Of a DNA stretch of 64,000 bases, positions 7,713 to 16,916 are shown in pieces. Origin of the DNA: JAMLIN01 sp041676645. GTDB taxonomy: Bacteria > Pseudomonadota > Gammaproteobacteria > Burkholderiales > Burkholderiaceae_E. The stretch spans positions 30,440 to 94,439 of the forward strand of contig JBAYRO010000004.1 in the NCBI GenBank assembly GCA_041676645.1. The letters run 5' to 3'. The notes beneath the pieces were generated by a model. It saw only the letters and a list, made by a program, of their open reading frames with translations. It did not search any database and was not told the origin of the DNA. A program made the position numbers and the translations under genes. How positions within the stretch are numbered: the first letter of the stretch is position 1; each line of letters starts with the position of its first letter.

Positions 7713-10667
7713 ATGCAACACGCGGCACAGTCGAATTCCATACTCCTGCTGGTGATCGTGCTTGCCCCGTTCGTGGGCAGCGTGATCGCCGCGCTGCTTC
7801 CGGCCGATGCCCGAAACCGGGAGGCATGGCTGGCGGGATTCGTCGCCTTCATCGGCCTGGTGGCTTCACTGGTGCTGTACGGACAGGTCGACGACGGGCA
7901 GTCGGTGCGCTTCGCGATTCCGTGGCTGCCGACACAAGGCGTGGAGTTCGCCTTCCGGATGGACGGGCTCGCCTGGGCCTTCACGCTGCTGATTACCTCG
8001 ATCGGCATACTGGTGGTGCTCTACGCGCGCTACTACATGTCCCCCGAAGATCCGGTGCCGCGGTTCTTCGCGTTCCTGCTCGCCTTCATGGGCTCGATGC
8101 TGGGCGTGGTGCTCTCGGGCAACCTGATCCAGCTGGTGGTGTTCTGGGAGCTGACCAGCCTCACGTCCTTCCTGCTGATCGGCTACTGGCACCATCGGAT
8201 CGACGCCCGCCGGGGCGCCCGGATGGCCTTCACGATCACCGCCGCCGGCGGGCTGTGCCTGCTGGCCGGCGTGCTCATGATCGGCCACATCGTCGGCAGC
8301 TACGATCTCGACACGGTGCTCGATTCCGGCGACCGGCTGCGCCAGCACGACTGGTACGTGCCCATGCTGGTGCTGGTCGCGCTCGGCGCGCTCACCAAGA
8401 GCGCCCAGTTCCCGTTCCACTTCTGGCTGCCGCACGCCATGGCGGCGCCCACGCCGGTCTCGGCCTACCTGCATTCGGCCACGATGGTCAAGGCCGGGAT
8501 ATTCCTGCTGATGCGGCTGTGGCCGGTGCTCTCCGGCACCCCGGAATGGACCTGGATCATCGCCGGGGCAGGGGTCTGCACGCTGCTGATCGGCGCCTTC
8601 CTCGCCATCTTCCAGCACGATCTCAAGGGCCTGCTCGCCTACTCGACGATCAGTCACCTGGGCCTGATCACGCTGCTGCTGGGCATGGGTTCGCCGCAGG
8701 CGATGGTCGCCGCGATCTTCCATACCTTCAATCACGCGACCTTCAAGGCATCGCTTTTCATGGCGGCCGGCATCATCGACCATGAGACCGGCACGCGGGA
8801 CATGCGGCACCTGCGCGGCCTGTACAAGGCGCTGCCCTATACCGCGACCCTGGCGATCGTTGCCAGCGGTGCGATGGCGGGGGTCCCGCTGCTGAACGGC
8901 TTCCTGTCCAAGGAGATGTTCTTCGCCGAGGCGCTCATCGTGGGCGGAGCCGCGAGCGCCTGGTGGCTGCCGATCTCGGCGGTGGCGATGGGGATCTTCA
9001 GCGTCGCCTATTCGCTGCGCTTCATCAGCGTGTTCTTCGGCAAGCTGCCCGAGGACCTGCCGCGCGTGCCGCACGAGCCGCCACGCTGGATGCGCTTCCC
9101 GGTCGACATCCTCGTGCTGACCTGCCTGCTGGTCGGCATCGCGCCGGCCTCGAGCATCGGGCACTTCCTGCACGAGGCCGTCACGGCAGTGCTGGGCGAG
9201 CGTACCCCCTACTACAACCTGGCGCTCTGGCATGGTTTCGAGCTGCCGCTGGTGATGAGCCTGCTCGCCCTGATCGGCGGCGTCGCCTTCTACATCATCC
9301 TGCGCCGCTTCTTCAACCTCGCCGATCGGGTCGACGCGCCGGTCCTGGGCCGCTTGTCGGGCGCCAGCGCCTTCGAGATCACCATGCTCTATCTCTCGAG
9401 CATCTCGTCGCGCCTGCTGAAGGTGTTCGGCACCGTGCGCCTGCAGTCGCAACTGCTGGTGATGCTGCTCCTGATGGTGATCGGTCCCCTCCTGCTGGTG
9501 CGTCCGGTCCTGGGGGAACTCGGGCGCGGCGCGACCACGATCGATCCCCTGTTCGCCCTGCTGTGGGTCATCGGCGGCGCCTGCGCGGTGGCGGCGGCAT
9601 GGCAGGCCAAGTATCACAGGCTGGCGGCCCTGATCCTGGTCGGTGGCGCCGGCGTCGTCACCAGCATGACCTTCCTCTGGCTTTCGGCTCCCGATCTCGC
9701 CCTGACCCAGCTGATGGTCGAGACGGTGACCACGATCCTGCTCCTGCTCGGACTGCGCTGGCTGCCGCCGCGCATCTCGCCCTTCGAGCTCGATATCCGG
9801 ACACCCCCCCATGTCTGGCTACGTCGTTCACGCGACATGCTGATCGCCATCGCCGGCGGGCTGGGCATCGCGATGCTCAGCTACGCCGTGCTGATGCGCC
9901 CGCAGCGCGATGCCATCGGCGAGTTCTTCCTGCTCAATACCCGCGAGGGCGGCGGCGGTGCGAACACCGTGAACGTCCTGCTGGTCGATTTCCGCGGCTT
10001 CGACACCCTGGGCGAGATCACGGTGCTCGCAATCGTCGCCCTGACCGTCTATGCGCTGCTGCGGCGGTTCCGGCCCGCGCCCGAAAGCCTTGCGTTGCCG
10101 GCCCAGCAGGGCAGCCCTGTCGATCCGGCCAGCAGGGAGATTCCGGCCGAGCAGGTTGCCCCGGGCGGCTATCTGTACATTCCTTCGGTCTACCTGCGAC
10201 TGCTGCTGCCGTTCATGGCCATCACCGTGGTGTACTTCTTCCTGCGCGGCCACAATCTTCCGGGCGGCGGTTTCGTCGCCGGCCTGATCTTCGCGACCGC
10301 CATCATCGTGCAGTACATGCTGGCCGGCACCTCCTGGGTGGAGTCCCACCTGCGGCTCTGGCCCCATCGCTGGCTGGGCACCGGCCTGCTGGTCGCCGCC
10401 GGCACCGGGGTCGCGGCCTGGTTCTTCGGCTATCCCTTCCTCACCAGCCATTCCATGCACATGCATGTTCCCCTGCTCGGCGAGATTCATCTTCCCAGCG
10501 CAACGGGCTTCGATCTCGGCGTCTTCGTGGTGGTAGTCGGCGCCACGATGCTGATCCTGGTCGCCCTGGCCCACCAGTCGGTGCGCAGCCACCGCGCGCC
10601 GGTCATCCCGGTGCCGGGCACCGAAGCGCTGCCGGCGCAAACTCCCCTGCCGGCGGAGGCGTCCTGA
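7713..10667 (+). CDS. mnhA: Mrp-type Na+(K+)/H+ antiporter subunit A, fused MnhA-MnhB (PhaAB type)
   Basis: Largest subunit of the Mrp/Mnh/Pha multisubunit monovalent cation/proton antiporter in the inner membrane, 984 aa. Residues 1-490 are the complex I NuoL-like core with about 14 helices (LTSLTSFLLIGYWHH, ALTKSAQFPFHFWLPHAM), followed by the MnhA tail domain. From about residue 815 (VYLRLLLPFMAITVVYFFLRGHN onward) the sequence is the MnhB subunit, so A and B are one polypeptide as in rhizobial PhaAB. It starts the operon mnhABCDEFG, in which every following gene overlaps the previous one by a few bases. The complex serves pH and salt homeostasis. Confidence 0.93.
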   Translation: MQHAAQSNSILLLVIVLAPFVGSVIAALLPADARNREAWLAGFVAFIGLVASLVLYGQVDDGQSVRFAIPWLPTQGVEFAFRMDGLAWAFTLLITSIGILVVLYARYYMSPEDPVPRFFAFLLAFMGSMLGVVLSGNLIQLVVFWELTSLTSFLLIGYWHHRIDARRGARMAFTITAAGGLCLLAGVLMIGHIVGSYDLDTVLDSGDRLRQHDWYVPMLVLVALGALTKSAQFPFHFWLPHAMAAPTPVSAYLHSATMVKAGIFLLMRLWPVLSGTPEWTWIIAGAGVCTLLIGAFLAIFQHDLKGLLAYSTISHLGLITLLLGMGSPQAMVAAIFHTFNHATFKASLFMAAGIIDHETGTRDMRHLRGLYKALPYTATLAIVASGAMAGVPLLNGFLSKEMFFAEALIVGGAASAWWLPISAVAMGIFSVAYSLRFISVFFGKLPEDLPRVPHEPPRWMRFPVDILVLTCLLVGIAPASSIGHFLHEAVTAVLGERTPYYNLALWHGFELPLVMSLLALIGGVAFYIILRRFFNLADRVDAPVLGRLSGASAFEITMLYLSSISSRLLKVFGTVRLQSQLLVMLLLMVIGPLLLVRPVLGELGRGATTIDPLFALLWVIGGACAVAAAWQAKYHRLAALILVGGAGVVTSMTFLWLSAPDLALTQLMVETVTTILLLLGLRWLPPRISPFELDIRTPPHVWLRRSRDMLIAIAGGLGIAMLSYAVLMRPQRDAIGEFFLLNTREGGGGANTVNVLLVDFRGFDTLGEITVLAIVALTVYALLRRFRPAPESLALPAQQGSPVDPASREIPAEQVAPGGYLYIPSVYLRLLLPFMAITVVYFFLRGHNLPGGGFVAGLIFATAIIVQYMLAGTSWVESHLRLWPHRWLGTGLLVAAGTGVAAWFFGYPFLTSHSMHMHVPLLGEIHLPSATGFDLGVFVVVVGATMLILVALAHQSVRSHRAPVIPVPGTEALPAQTPLPAEAS

Positions 10668-11008
10668 TGGAGGCCATCGTCTCGATCGGAATCGGCGTGC
10701 TGTTCGGCTCGGGCATCTGGCTCGTGCTGCGGCCACGGACCTTCCAGGTGATCATCGGCCTGCTGCTGATGTCCTACGGGGTGAACCTGTCCATCTTCAT
10801 GATGGGCAGGCTCTGGATCGACATGCCGCCCGTCGTGGCCGAAGGTGTCGTCGACACGGCGCTTCATGCCGATCCCCTGCCGCAGGCGCTGGTGCTCACG
10901 GCCATCGTCATCGGCTTCGCGACGACCGCGCTCTACCTGGTCGTCATGATCGGTTCTCGCGGGCTCACCGACACCGACCATGTCGATGGCGAGGAGCCCG
11001 GCTCATGA
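10667..11008 (+). CDS. mnhC: Mrp antiporter subunit C
   Basis: Small NuoK-like subunit of the Mrp antiporter, 113 aa with three membrane helices. The sequence has the family pattern IIGLLLMSYGVNLSIFMMG and DPLPQALVLTAIVIGFATTA. Its ATG shares one base with the stop of the AB subunit (TGATG), and its own stop overlaps the start of mnhD. It is a fixed component of the complex with no enzymatic residues of its own. Confidence 0.93.
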   Translation: MEAIVSIGIGVLFGSGIWLVLRPRTFQVIIGLLLMSYGVNLSIFMMGRLWIDMPPVVAEGVVDTALHADPLPQALVLTAIVIGFATTALYLVVMIGSRGLTDTDHVDGEEPGS

Positions 11009-12639
11009 CGACCTGGGTCCACCACCTGATCCTGCTGCCGGTGCTGCTGCCGCTGGTCTGCGGCGCCGCGCTGATCCCGCTGCACATGACCCGGCATCGC
11101 CTGAAGTTCGCGATGAGCATGGGAACCCTGTTCGTCCAGACGGCGGTCGCGCTGGTACTGCTCGGGCTCGTCGATGGCGAATACTGGGCCGGGGGCATCG
11201 GGGTCTACCTCGCGGCGAATTGGGCGGCGCCCTTCGGTATCGCGCTGGTGGCCGACCGGCTCGCGGTCATGATGCTGCTGCTGGGCTCGATCATCGGCAT
11301 CGCGGCGCTGCTGTTCTCGCTGGGGCGCTGGAGCCGGACCGGGGTGCACTTCCATGCCCTGTTCCAGTTCCTCCTGATGGGAATCAACGGCGCCTGCCTG
11401 ACCCACGACCTGTTCAACTTGTTCGTGTTCTTCGAGGTGATGCTCGCGGCCTCGTACGGTCTCGTGCTCCACGGCTACAACATCGCCCGGATCCGCGCCG
11501 GCATGCAGTACATCGCGATCAACCTGGTCGCCTCGCTGCTGTTCCTGATCGGCCTGGCGATGATCTACGGCACCGCCGGCACGCTCAACATGGCCGACCT
11601 CGCCGGCAGGGTGCCGGGGCTCGGCCCCGACGAGTCCGAGTTGCTCAAGGTGGGGGTCGTGGTGCTGGCGATCGCCTTCCTGACCAAGAGCGCGATGTGG
11701 CCCTTCGGCTTCTGGCTGCCCACCACCTATTCGGTGGCGTCGCCGCCGGTGGCGGCGATGCTGGTGCTGATGACCAAGGTCGGCATCTACGTCGTCCTGC
11801 GCATCTGGCTGCTCGTCTTCTCGAAGGAGGCCGGGACGGCCGCCGGCTTCGGCTACGAGGTGCTGTTCTGGGGCGGAATCGTCACGATGTGCTTCGGGGC
11901 GATCGGCATGCTCGCAAGCGAGGCGCCCGGGCGCATGGGCGGCTACGGAGCGATCGTCTCCTCCGGCATCCTCCTGGCCGTGCTCGGCTACGGGCAGTCC
12001 TCGCTGGTGGCGGCGGGGCTCTTCTATCTGTTCAGCTCGACCCTGGCGATCGCCGCCTTCATGCTCCTGATCGAGCTGGTGGAACGGGTCCGTACGCCCG
12101 GAGGCGCGCTGCTGGCGGTGACGACCGAGGCCTTCGGCATCGAGGATGCGCCCGGTGAGCCGGTGGGCATCGGCATTCCCGGATCGCTGGCCTTCCTCGG
12201 CCTGGGCCTGGCCGGTTGCGCCCTGGTCATCGCGGGCCTGCCGCCCCTGTCGGGATTCGTCGGCAAGTTCGCGCTCTTCCATGCACTGCTCCAACCGGGT
12301 CCGGCCGAAGCCGAGATCGGCGCGATGTCCTGGACGCTGGGCGCGCTGCTGCTCGTCTCGGGGCTGGCCGCAACCATCTCGCTCATGCGCTTCGGGGTGC
12401 GCACCCTCTGGGCCCAGGGGACGATCACGCCACCGCGCCTGCTGGTGAGCGAGGCGGCGCCGATCACCTTCCTGCTCCTGGCCTGCGTGGCCCTCACGAT
12501 CGCGGCGGGGCCGGTGTTCGCGTATCTCGGGCGCACCTCGGATACGCTCCACCAGCCCACGGGATACGTCGACCGGGTGCTGGGCACGCCGACGGTTCCC
12601 GGGCCGCTGGTCCCCGCCCAGGAAGGGGCAGGGCGATGA
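11005..12639 (+). CDS. mnhD: Mrp antiporter subunit D
   Basis: NuoM/NuoN-like antiporter subunit, 544 aa with about 14 membrane segments. The conserved stretches LFNLFVFFEVMLAASYGL (with the glutamate of helix 5) and FLTKSAMWPFGFWLPTTY are present. It overlaps mnhC upstream and mnhE downstream by 4 bases each. Together with subunit A it forms the proton/cation path of the complex. Confidence 0.93.
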   Translation: MTTWVHHLILLPVLLPLVCGAALIPLHMTRHRLKFAMSMGTLFVQTAVALVLLGLVDGEYWAGGIGVYLAANWAAPFGIALVADRLAVMMLLLGSIIGIAALLFSLGRWSRTGVHFHALFQFLLMGINGACLTHDLFNLFVFFEVMLAASYGLVLHGYNIARIRAGMQYIAINLVASLLFLIGLAMIYGTAGTLNMADLAGRVPGLGPDESELLKVGVVVLAIAFLTKSAMWPFGFWLPTTYSVASPPVAAMLVLMTKVGIYVVLRIWLLVFSKEAGTAAGFGYEVLFWGGIVTMCFGAIGMLASEAPGRMGGYGAIVSSGILLAVLGYGQSSLVAAGLFYLFSSTLAIAAFMLLIELVERVRTPGGALLAVTTEAFGIEDAPGEPVGIGIPGSLAFLGLGLAGCALVIAGLPPLSGFVGKFALFHALLQPGPAEAEIGAMSWTLGALLLVSGLAATISLMRFGVRTLWAQGTITPPRLLVSEAAPITFLLLACVALTIAAGPVFAYLGRTSDTLHQPTGYVDRVLGTPTVPGPLVPAQEGAGR

Positions 12640-13139
12640 AGCGCTGGTTGCCCTATCCGGTGGTGTCGATGGTCCTGCTCGGGATCTGGCTGCTGCTTGC
12701 CCAGAGCCTCGCGCTCGCCGAAGTGCTTCTGGGCATCGTGCTGGGGGTCCTGATCCCGCTGGGCGTGCGCAACCTGCAGCCGCTGGACTATCCGGTGATC
12801 CGCAAGCCGGTGGTGCTCGTGCGCCTGCTGACGATGGCGCTGATCGAGATCGTGCGCTCCTGCCTCAACGTGACCTGGATCATCATGCTGGGACGGCGGC
12901 GCGGGGTGAACGCCCAGTTCCTGCGGATTCCGCTCGATCTGCGCAACCCCTTCGGCCTGGCGGCGCTATCCTGCCTGATCAACACCACGCCGGGCACGGT
13001 CTGGGCCGAGATCCTGCCCGGCACCAACGAGCTCGCCCTGCATGTCTTCGACCTGCATGACGAGCAATGGTGGATCGACACGATCAAGAACGCCTATGAG
13101 AAGCCCTTGATCGAGATTTTCGAAGAGGAAGACCAATGA
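12636..13139 (+). CDS. mnhE: Mrp antiporter subunit E
   Basis: Small Mrp-specific subunit, 167 aa with two or three membrane segments at the N terminus and a soluble C-terminal half. Characteristic stretches are LSCLINTTPGTVWAEI and LHVFDLHDEQWW. Overlaps of 4 bases with mnhD and mnhF place it firmly in the operon. It has no counterpart in complex I and is needed for assembly in known Mrp systems. Confidence 0.92.
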   Translation: MKRWLPYPVVSMVLLGIWLLLAQSLALAEVLLGIVLGVLIPLGVRNLQPLDYPVIRKPVVLVRLLTMALIEIVRSCLNVTWIIMLGRRRGVNAQFLRIPLDLRNPFGLAALSCLINTTPGTVWAEILPGTNELALHVFDLHDEQWWIDTIKNAYEKPLIEIFEEEDQ

Positions 13140-13417
13140 GCGCAGCATTGCTCGGCTTCGCGATCATGTTCGCCTTCTCCTGCGTGGTCATCGCGATGGT
13201 GTTCTGCACCGTGCGCCTGCTGATCGGCCCCTCCGCGCAGGACCGTGTCCTGGCGCTCGACACGCTCTGGATGTGCGCCATGCTGCTTGCCCTGATGATG
13301 GGCATCCGGCATGGCAGCCAGATCTACTTCGAGGCGGCCATGCTGATCGCCCTGGTCAGCTTCGCCTCGACGGTGGCGCTCGCGAAATTCCTGATGCGCG
13401 GGGAGATCATCGAATGA
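13136..13417 (+). CDS. mnhF: Mrp antiporter subunit F
   Basis: Small membrane subunit of 93 aa with three helices. The LIGPSAQDRVLALDT stretch matches the MnhF pattern of a glycine-proline turn followed by an acidic arginine loop. It overlaps mnhE and mnhG by 4 bases each, so the stoichiometry of the small subunits is probably set by translational coupling. Confidence 0.92.
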   Translation: MSAALLGFAIMFAFSCVVIAMVFCTVRLLIGPSAQDRVLALDTLWMCAMLLALMMGIRHGSQIYFEAAMLIALVSFASTVALAKFLMRGEIIE

Positions 13418-13791
13418 ACGGCCTCGAATCGGTACCGGTCTGGGCCGCGCTGCCCACCGCCTTCCTGCTGATCCTCGGCGGTGTCATCGTGGTGGTCGGC
13501 GCGCTCGGCCTGATGCGCCTGCCGAACTTCTACCAGCGCATCCACGGGCCGGCGATCACGGTCACGCTCGGCGCGGGCTGCCTGCTGATCGCCTCGATGA
13601 TCCATTTCACCGTCCTCAAGTCCCGGCCGGTGATCCACGAACTCATCATCACCCTGTTCGTCCTGATGACCGCGCCGGTAGTGGCCATGCTCATCATGAG
13701 GGCTGCCGTCTACCGGGATCTGCGCGCCGGCAAGGGCGATTCGGGTGTCACCGAAGGCGGTGTCTACCGGCTACCCGATCGGGAGGAGTGA
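13414..13791 (+). CDS. mnhG: Mrp antiporter subunit G
   Basis: Last Mrp subunit, 125 aa with three helices. LGLMRLPNFYQRIHGPAI is the family signature, with HGPA in place of the commoner HAAT-like version. The C-terminal 25 residues are polar. A strong GGAGGAG sequence at its 3' end serves the next gene, fumC, which starts 4 bases after the stop, so the antiporter operon runs directly into a metabolic gene. Confidence 0.92.
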   Translation: MNGLESVPVWAALPTAFLLILGGVIVVVGALGLMRLPNFYQRIHGPAITVTLGAGCLLIASMIHFTVLKSRPVIHELIITLFVLMTAPVVAMLIMRAAVYRDLRAGKGDSGVTEGGVYRLPDREE

Positions 13792-13795
13792 AGCC

Positions 13796-15175
13796 ATGAG
13801 CGATACCCGGGTCGAACGTGACAGCATGGGCGAGGTGCGGGTTCCGGCCGACGCCCTCTACGGCGCCCAGACCCAGCGCGCCATCGACAATTTCCGGATC
13901 AGCGGCCAGGCCATGCCGGTCGGCTTCATCCGGGCCGTGTTGCGCATCAAGCGGGCGGCGGCGCTCGCGAACATGGAACTGGGCCTGCTCGACAAGCCGG
14001 TCGGCACCGCGATCGCCTCGGCCTGCGCCGATCTCCTCGGCGATGCGCAGCTGATGCGTCATTTCCCGATCGACGTGTTCCAGACCGGCTCCGGAACCAG
14101 CACCAACATGAATGCGAACGAGGTCGTCGCGACGCTCGCCGCGGCCCGCCTGGGCCAGCCGGTGAGCCCGAACGACCACGTCAACCAGGGCCAGAGCAGC
14201 AACGACGTCATCCCGACCGCGATTCATGTCAGCGCGGCCCTGCAACTCGAGCAGGAGCTGCTGCCGGCGCTGGCGCATCTCGCCTCGACCATCGAGACCA
14301 AGGCGGCCTCCCTCGAGGGGGTCTGCAAGACCGGACGCACGCACCTGATGGACGCCATGCCGGTAGGCATGGACCAGGCGCTCGGTGGATGGGCGCAACA
14401 GGTCCGTGATGCCGGCGAGCGGCTGCGCGCCAGCCTGCCGGCGCTGCTGCGTCTTGCCCAGGGCGGCACCGCGGTGGGGACGGGGGTCAACGCCGATCCG
14501 GGATTCGCGGCCCGCTTCTGCGAGGCGCTGGCCGCCGATACGGGTCTCGCCTTCGAGCCGGCGCCCGATTTCTTCGCCAGCCTGTCCTCGCAGGATGCGG
14601 CGGTGGCGCTCTCCGGACAGCTGCGCGCCGCGGCGGTGGCGATGATGAAGATCGCCAACGACCTGCGCTGGATGAATTCCGGCCCGCTCGCCGGCCTCGG
14701 CGAGATCGCGCTGCCGGCGCTGCAACCGGGCTCGTCGATCATGCCCGGCAAGGTGAATCCGGTGATTCCCGAGGCGGCGGCGATGGTCGCCGCCCAGGTG
14801 ATGGGCAATGATGCCGCGATCGCGGTGGCCGGGCAGTCGGGGAATTTCGAGCTCAACGTCATGCTGCCGCTGGTGGCGGCAAACCTGGGTTCGAGCATGG
14901 GCTTGCTGGCCAACGCGGCCCGGGCGCTCGCCGACCAGGCGATTGCCGGCTTCACCGTCAACGAGGACCGCCTGCGCGAGGCGCTGCATCGCAATCCGGT
15001 GCTGGTCACTGCGCTCAACCCCCTGATCGGTTACCTGAAGGCGGCCGAGCTCGCCAAGCGCGCCTACCGGGAAGGGCGTCCGATCCTCGACGTGGCGGTG
15101 GAGGACACCGACATTCCCCGCGAAGAGCTCGAGCGCCTGCTCGATCCGCGTCGGCTCACCCATCCCGGCGGGTGA
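13796..15175 (+). CDS. fumC: Class II fumarate hydratase
   Basis: Interconverts fumarate and malate in the TCA cycle, cytoplasmic tetramer of the iron-free type, 459 aa. The signature GSSIMPGKVN lies around residue 312, the catalytic histidine region is GRTHLMDAMPV, and the N-terminal QTGSGTSTNMNANEV binds the dicarboxylate. ATG at 13796 has GGAGGAG 5 to 10 bases upstream. Because it follows mnhG by 4 bases it is probably cotranscribed with the antiporter. Aspartase and argininosuccinate lyase share the fold, but the motif spacing fits fumarase best. Confidence 0.9.
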   Translation: MSDTRVERDSMGEVRVPADALYGAQTQRAIDNFRISGQAMPVGFIRAVLRIKRAAALANMELGLLDKPVGTAIASACADLLGDAQLMRHFPIDVFQTGSGTSTNMNANEVVATLAAARLGQPVSPNDHVNQGQSSNDVIPTAIHVSAALQLEQELLPALAHLASTIETKAASLEGVCKTGRTHLMDAMPVGMDQALGGWAQQVRDAGERLRASLPALLRLAQGGTAVGTGVNADPGFAARFCEALAADTGLAFEPAPDFFASLSSQDAAVALSGQLRAAAVAMMKIANDLRWMNSGPLAGLGEIALPALQPGSSIMPGKVNPVIPEAAAMVAAQVMGNDAAIAVAGQSGNFELNVMLPLVAANLGSSMGLLANAARALADQAIAGFTVNEDRLREALHRNPVLVTALNPLIGYLKAAELAKRAYREGRPILDVAVEDTDIPREELERLLDPRRLTHPGG

Positions 15176-15738
15176 GCGTGGACCGGGACCGCCGCTTCAT
15201 GCGGATCGCGATCGACCAGGCCCACAACGCCTGGGCGCTCGGCGAGGTTCCGGTCGGTGCGGTGGTGGTGCGTGACGGCAAGGTCCTGGCAACCGGCTTC
15301 AACCAGCCGGTCGGGACCAGCGATCCGACCGCGCACGCCGAGATACGGGCGCTGCGCGCCGCCGCCGAACTGGTCGGCAACTATCGGCTCGCCGACTGTG
15401 ATCTCTACGTCACGCTCGAGCCTTGCGCGATGTGCGCCGGGGCGATCCAGCATGCCCGGATCCGCCGGGTGGTCTTCGGCGCGGCCGATCCCAAGACCGG
15501 CGCCGCGGGCAGCGTGGTCGACCTGTTCGCCGAACCACGCCTGAACCACCATGCCGAGGTCATCGGCGGAATCGAGGCCGAAGCCTGCGGCAATCTGCTG
15601 CGCGAGTTCTTCGCCCAGAGGCGGCGCGAGCTGGCCGAGCAGCGTGCCCGGGACGAGCGGATGGCGAAGCTGGCGGAGGATCCGCGCCTGCGCGGCATCG
15701 AGGTGCGATTCGAGGACGAACCCGGCCCGGATCAATAA
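15172..15738 (+). CDS. tadA: tRNA-specific adenosine deaminase TadA
   Basis: Converts the wobble adenosine of tRNA-Arg(ACG) to inosine. Zinc ligands and the proton shuttle are visible: His55-Ala-Glu57 and Pro84-Cys85-Ala-Met-Cys88, in a 188-residue protein. The GTG at 15172 overlaps the fumC stop (GTGA); a second in-frame GTG lies at 15178. A charged C-terminal tail (RRRELAEQRARDERMAKLAED) extends beyond the usual end near residue 155. The following palindrome at 15747-15801 probably ends the transcript. Confidence 0.92.
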   Translation: MSVDRDRRFMRIAIDQAHNAWALGEVPVGAVVVRDGKVLATGFNQPVGTSDPTAHAEIRALRAAAELVGNYRLADCDLYVTLEPCAMCAGAIQHARIRRVVFGAADPKTGAAGSVVDLFAEPRLNHHAEVIGGIEAEACGNLLREFFAQRRRELAEQRARDERMAKLAEDPRLRGIEVRFEDEPGPDQ

Positions 15739-15746
15739 GGAGCCAC

Positions 15747-15801
15747 GAAAATGGGGTCAGACTCCATTAATCGATGATTAATGGAGTCTGACCCCATTTT
15801 C
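15747..15801. repeat. Perfect 26-bp palindrome, RAYT/REP-type repeat and likely bidirectional terminator
   Basis: Arms 15747-15772 and 15776-15801 are perfect inverted copies of 26 bases around the 3-base centre GAT. The core ATGGGGTCAGACTCCATT resembles a repeat I recall near REP-associated Y1 transposase genes in proteobacteria. The arms end in AAAAT and ATTTT, so each strand forms a long stem followed by a short T run. It lies between the converging tadA and parvulin genes, where a bidirectional terminator is expected. No transposase gene is nearby. Confidence 0.8.
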
Positions 15802-15815
15802 TGAATTTTCGGCGA

Positions 15816-16595
15816 CTACTCGATCCGGGCGGCTTCGCGCAGCTTCGTCTGCAGGTCCTGGACGCGCTTGCGCTCGAGTTGCTGGCGGATCTGTGGCGAG
15901 ACTTCGGCAAGCGGGGGCGCCTCGGCATCGCGCACATCGTCGAGGCGGATCACATGGAAGCCGAACTGCGTCTTGACCGGCTCCTCGGTGACCTGGCCCT
16001 TTTCGAGGGCGACCATGGCCTCGCCGAATTCCGGCACGAAGGTATCTGCCGTGTTCCAGTCGAGATCCCCGCCGGTCTCGGCCGAGCCCGGATCCTTCGA
16101 GCCCTTGGCGAGTTCCTCGAACGCCTCGCCGGCCTCGAGCTTCGCGATGATTTCCTTGGCTTCGTCCTCGGATTCGACCAGGATATGGCGGGCCCGGTAC
16201 TCCTTGTCGGTTTCCTCTTTGGTGAGGCGATCGTATTCGGCGCGGATCTCGGCGTCGGAGACCGCATTGCCGGCGACTTCGTCACGCACCAGCGCCCGCA
16301 TCAGGATGTTGCGGCGCGCATCCTCGATCTGCGCCTTGACCTCCGAGCCGTTGGCGATGCCGCGCCGCTCGGCTTCCTGGACGAAGAGCTCCTGGGCGAT
16401 CAGTTCGTCGCGCACCATGGCGCGCAGATCGGGGGTGTCGGGCCGGCCCTGCTGGGAGAGCGCCTGGATGAACTGGTCGACCCGTTCCGAGGGGATCGGC
16501 TTGCCGTTGACCACGGCAGCGTTCTGGGCGTGGGCCGATGTGGCGATCATGATGGCGCCGGCGATGGTCAGCGCCGGACGGATGAGCGGGTTCAT
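15816..16595 (-). CDS. Periplasmic peptidyl-prolyl cis-trans isomerase, parvulin type
   Basis: Foldase acting on outer-membrane or secreted proteins. The 259-aa product has a signal peptide (MNPLIRPALTIAGAIMIATSAHA, then QNAAVVNGK), a SurA-like N-terminal helical region and a parvulin domain at about residues 125-225 with YRARHILVESEDEAKEII, GGDLDWNTADTFVPEF and KTQFGFHVIRLDD. ATG at 16595 is preferred over a TTG at 16601 because an AGGA box lies upstream at the right distance. It follows bolA in the order yciB-bolA-ppiC found in Burkholderiales. Confidence 0.9.
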   Translation of the reverse strand: MNPLIRPALTIAGAIMIATSAHAQNAAVVNGKPIPSERVDQFIQALSQQGRPDTPDLRAMVRDELIAQELFVQEAERRGIANGSEVKAQIEDARRNILMRALVRDEVAGNAVSDAEIRAEYDRLTKEETDKEYRARHILVESEDEAKEIIAKLEAGEAFEELAKGSKDPGSAETGGDLDWNTADTFVPEFGEAMVALEKGQVTEEPVKTQFGFHVIRLDDVRDAEAPPLAEVSPQIRQQLERKRVQDLQTKLREAARIE

Positions 16596-16619
16596 ATTCA
16601 ATGTCCTAGGGTGGAGGAG

Positions 16620-16916
16620 TCAGGCGTCGCCCTCGGGGCGAGCCGCGACGGCGTCGCCGGGCACGCGCGCATCGATGGCCAGCGCATGGATCCGGTGTGG
16701 CATCCAGTCGAGCAGGGCATCATACACAAGCCGATGGCGAGCCACGGTGCGAATCCCCGCGAAGCGGGCGGAGGCGATCCGGACGGTGAAATGCCCGGCG
16801 CCGCCGGCTGCGCCGGCATGGCCGATGTGGTGGTGGCTGTCGTCGATGACCTCGATCGGGTCATCGGGGAAGACCCGGCGCAGGCGCTCGAGGATCTCGT
16901 CGGTGGAGGGCTTCAC
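16620..16916 (-). CDS. bolA: BolA-family protein
   Basis: Small cytoplasmic protein of 98 aa that works with monothiol glutaredoxins in Fe-S or iron handling. The histidine-rich SHHHIGHAGAAGGAGHFTVR and the later VARHRLVYDALLDWM carry the conserved cluster-ligand histidines. The GTG start at 16916 overlaps the stop of yciB (GTGA), so it is translationally coupled. The C-terminal RPEGDA tail is unremarkable. Confidence 0.9.
   Translation of the reverse strand: MKPSTDEILERLRRVFPDDPIEVIDDSHHHIGHAGAAGGAGHFTVRIASARFAGIRTVARHRLVYDALLDWMPHRIHALAIDARVPGDAVAARPEGDA

Noticed and set aside
7866..9812. 648-codon minus-strand frame opposite mnhA.
   Set aside because: Glutamine/arginine-rich shadow sequence with no motif.
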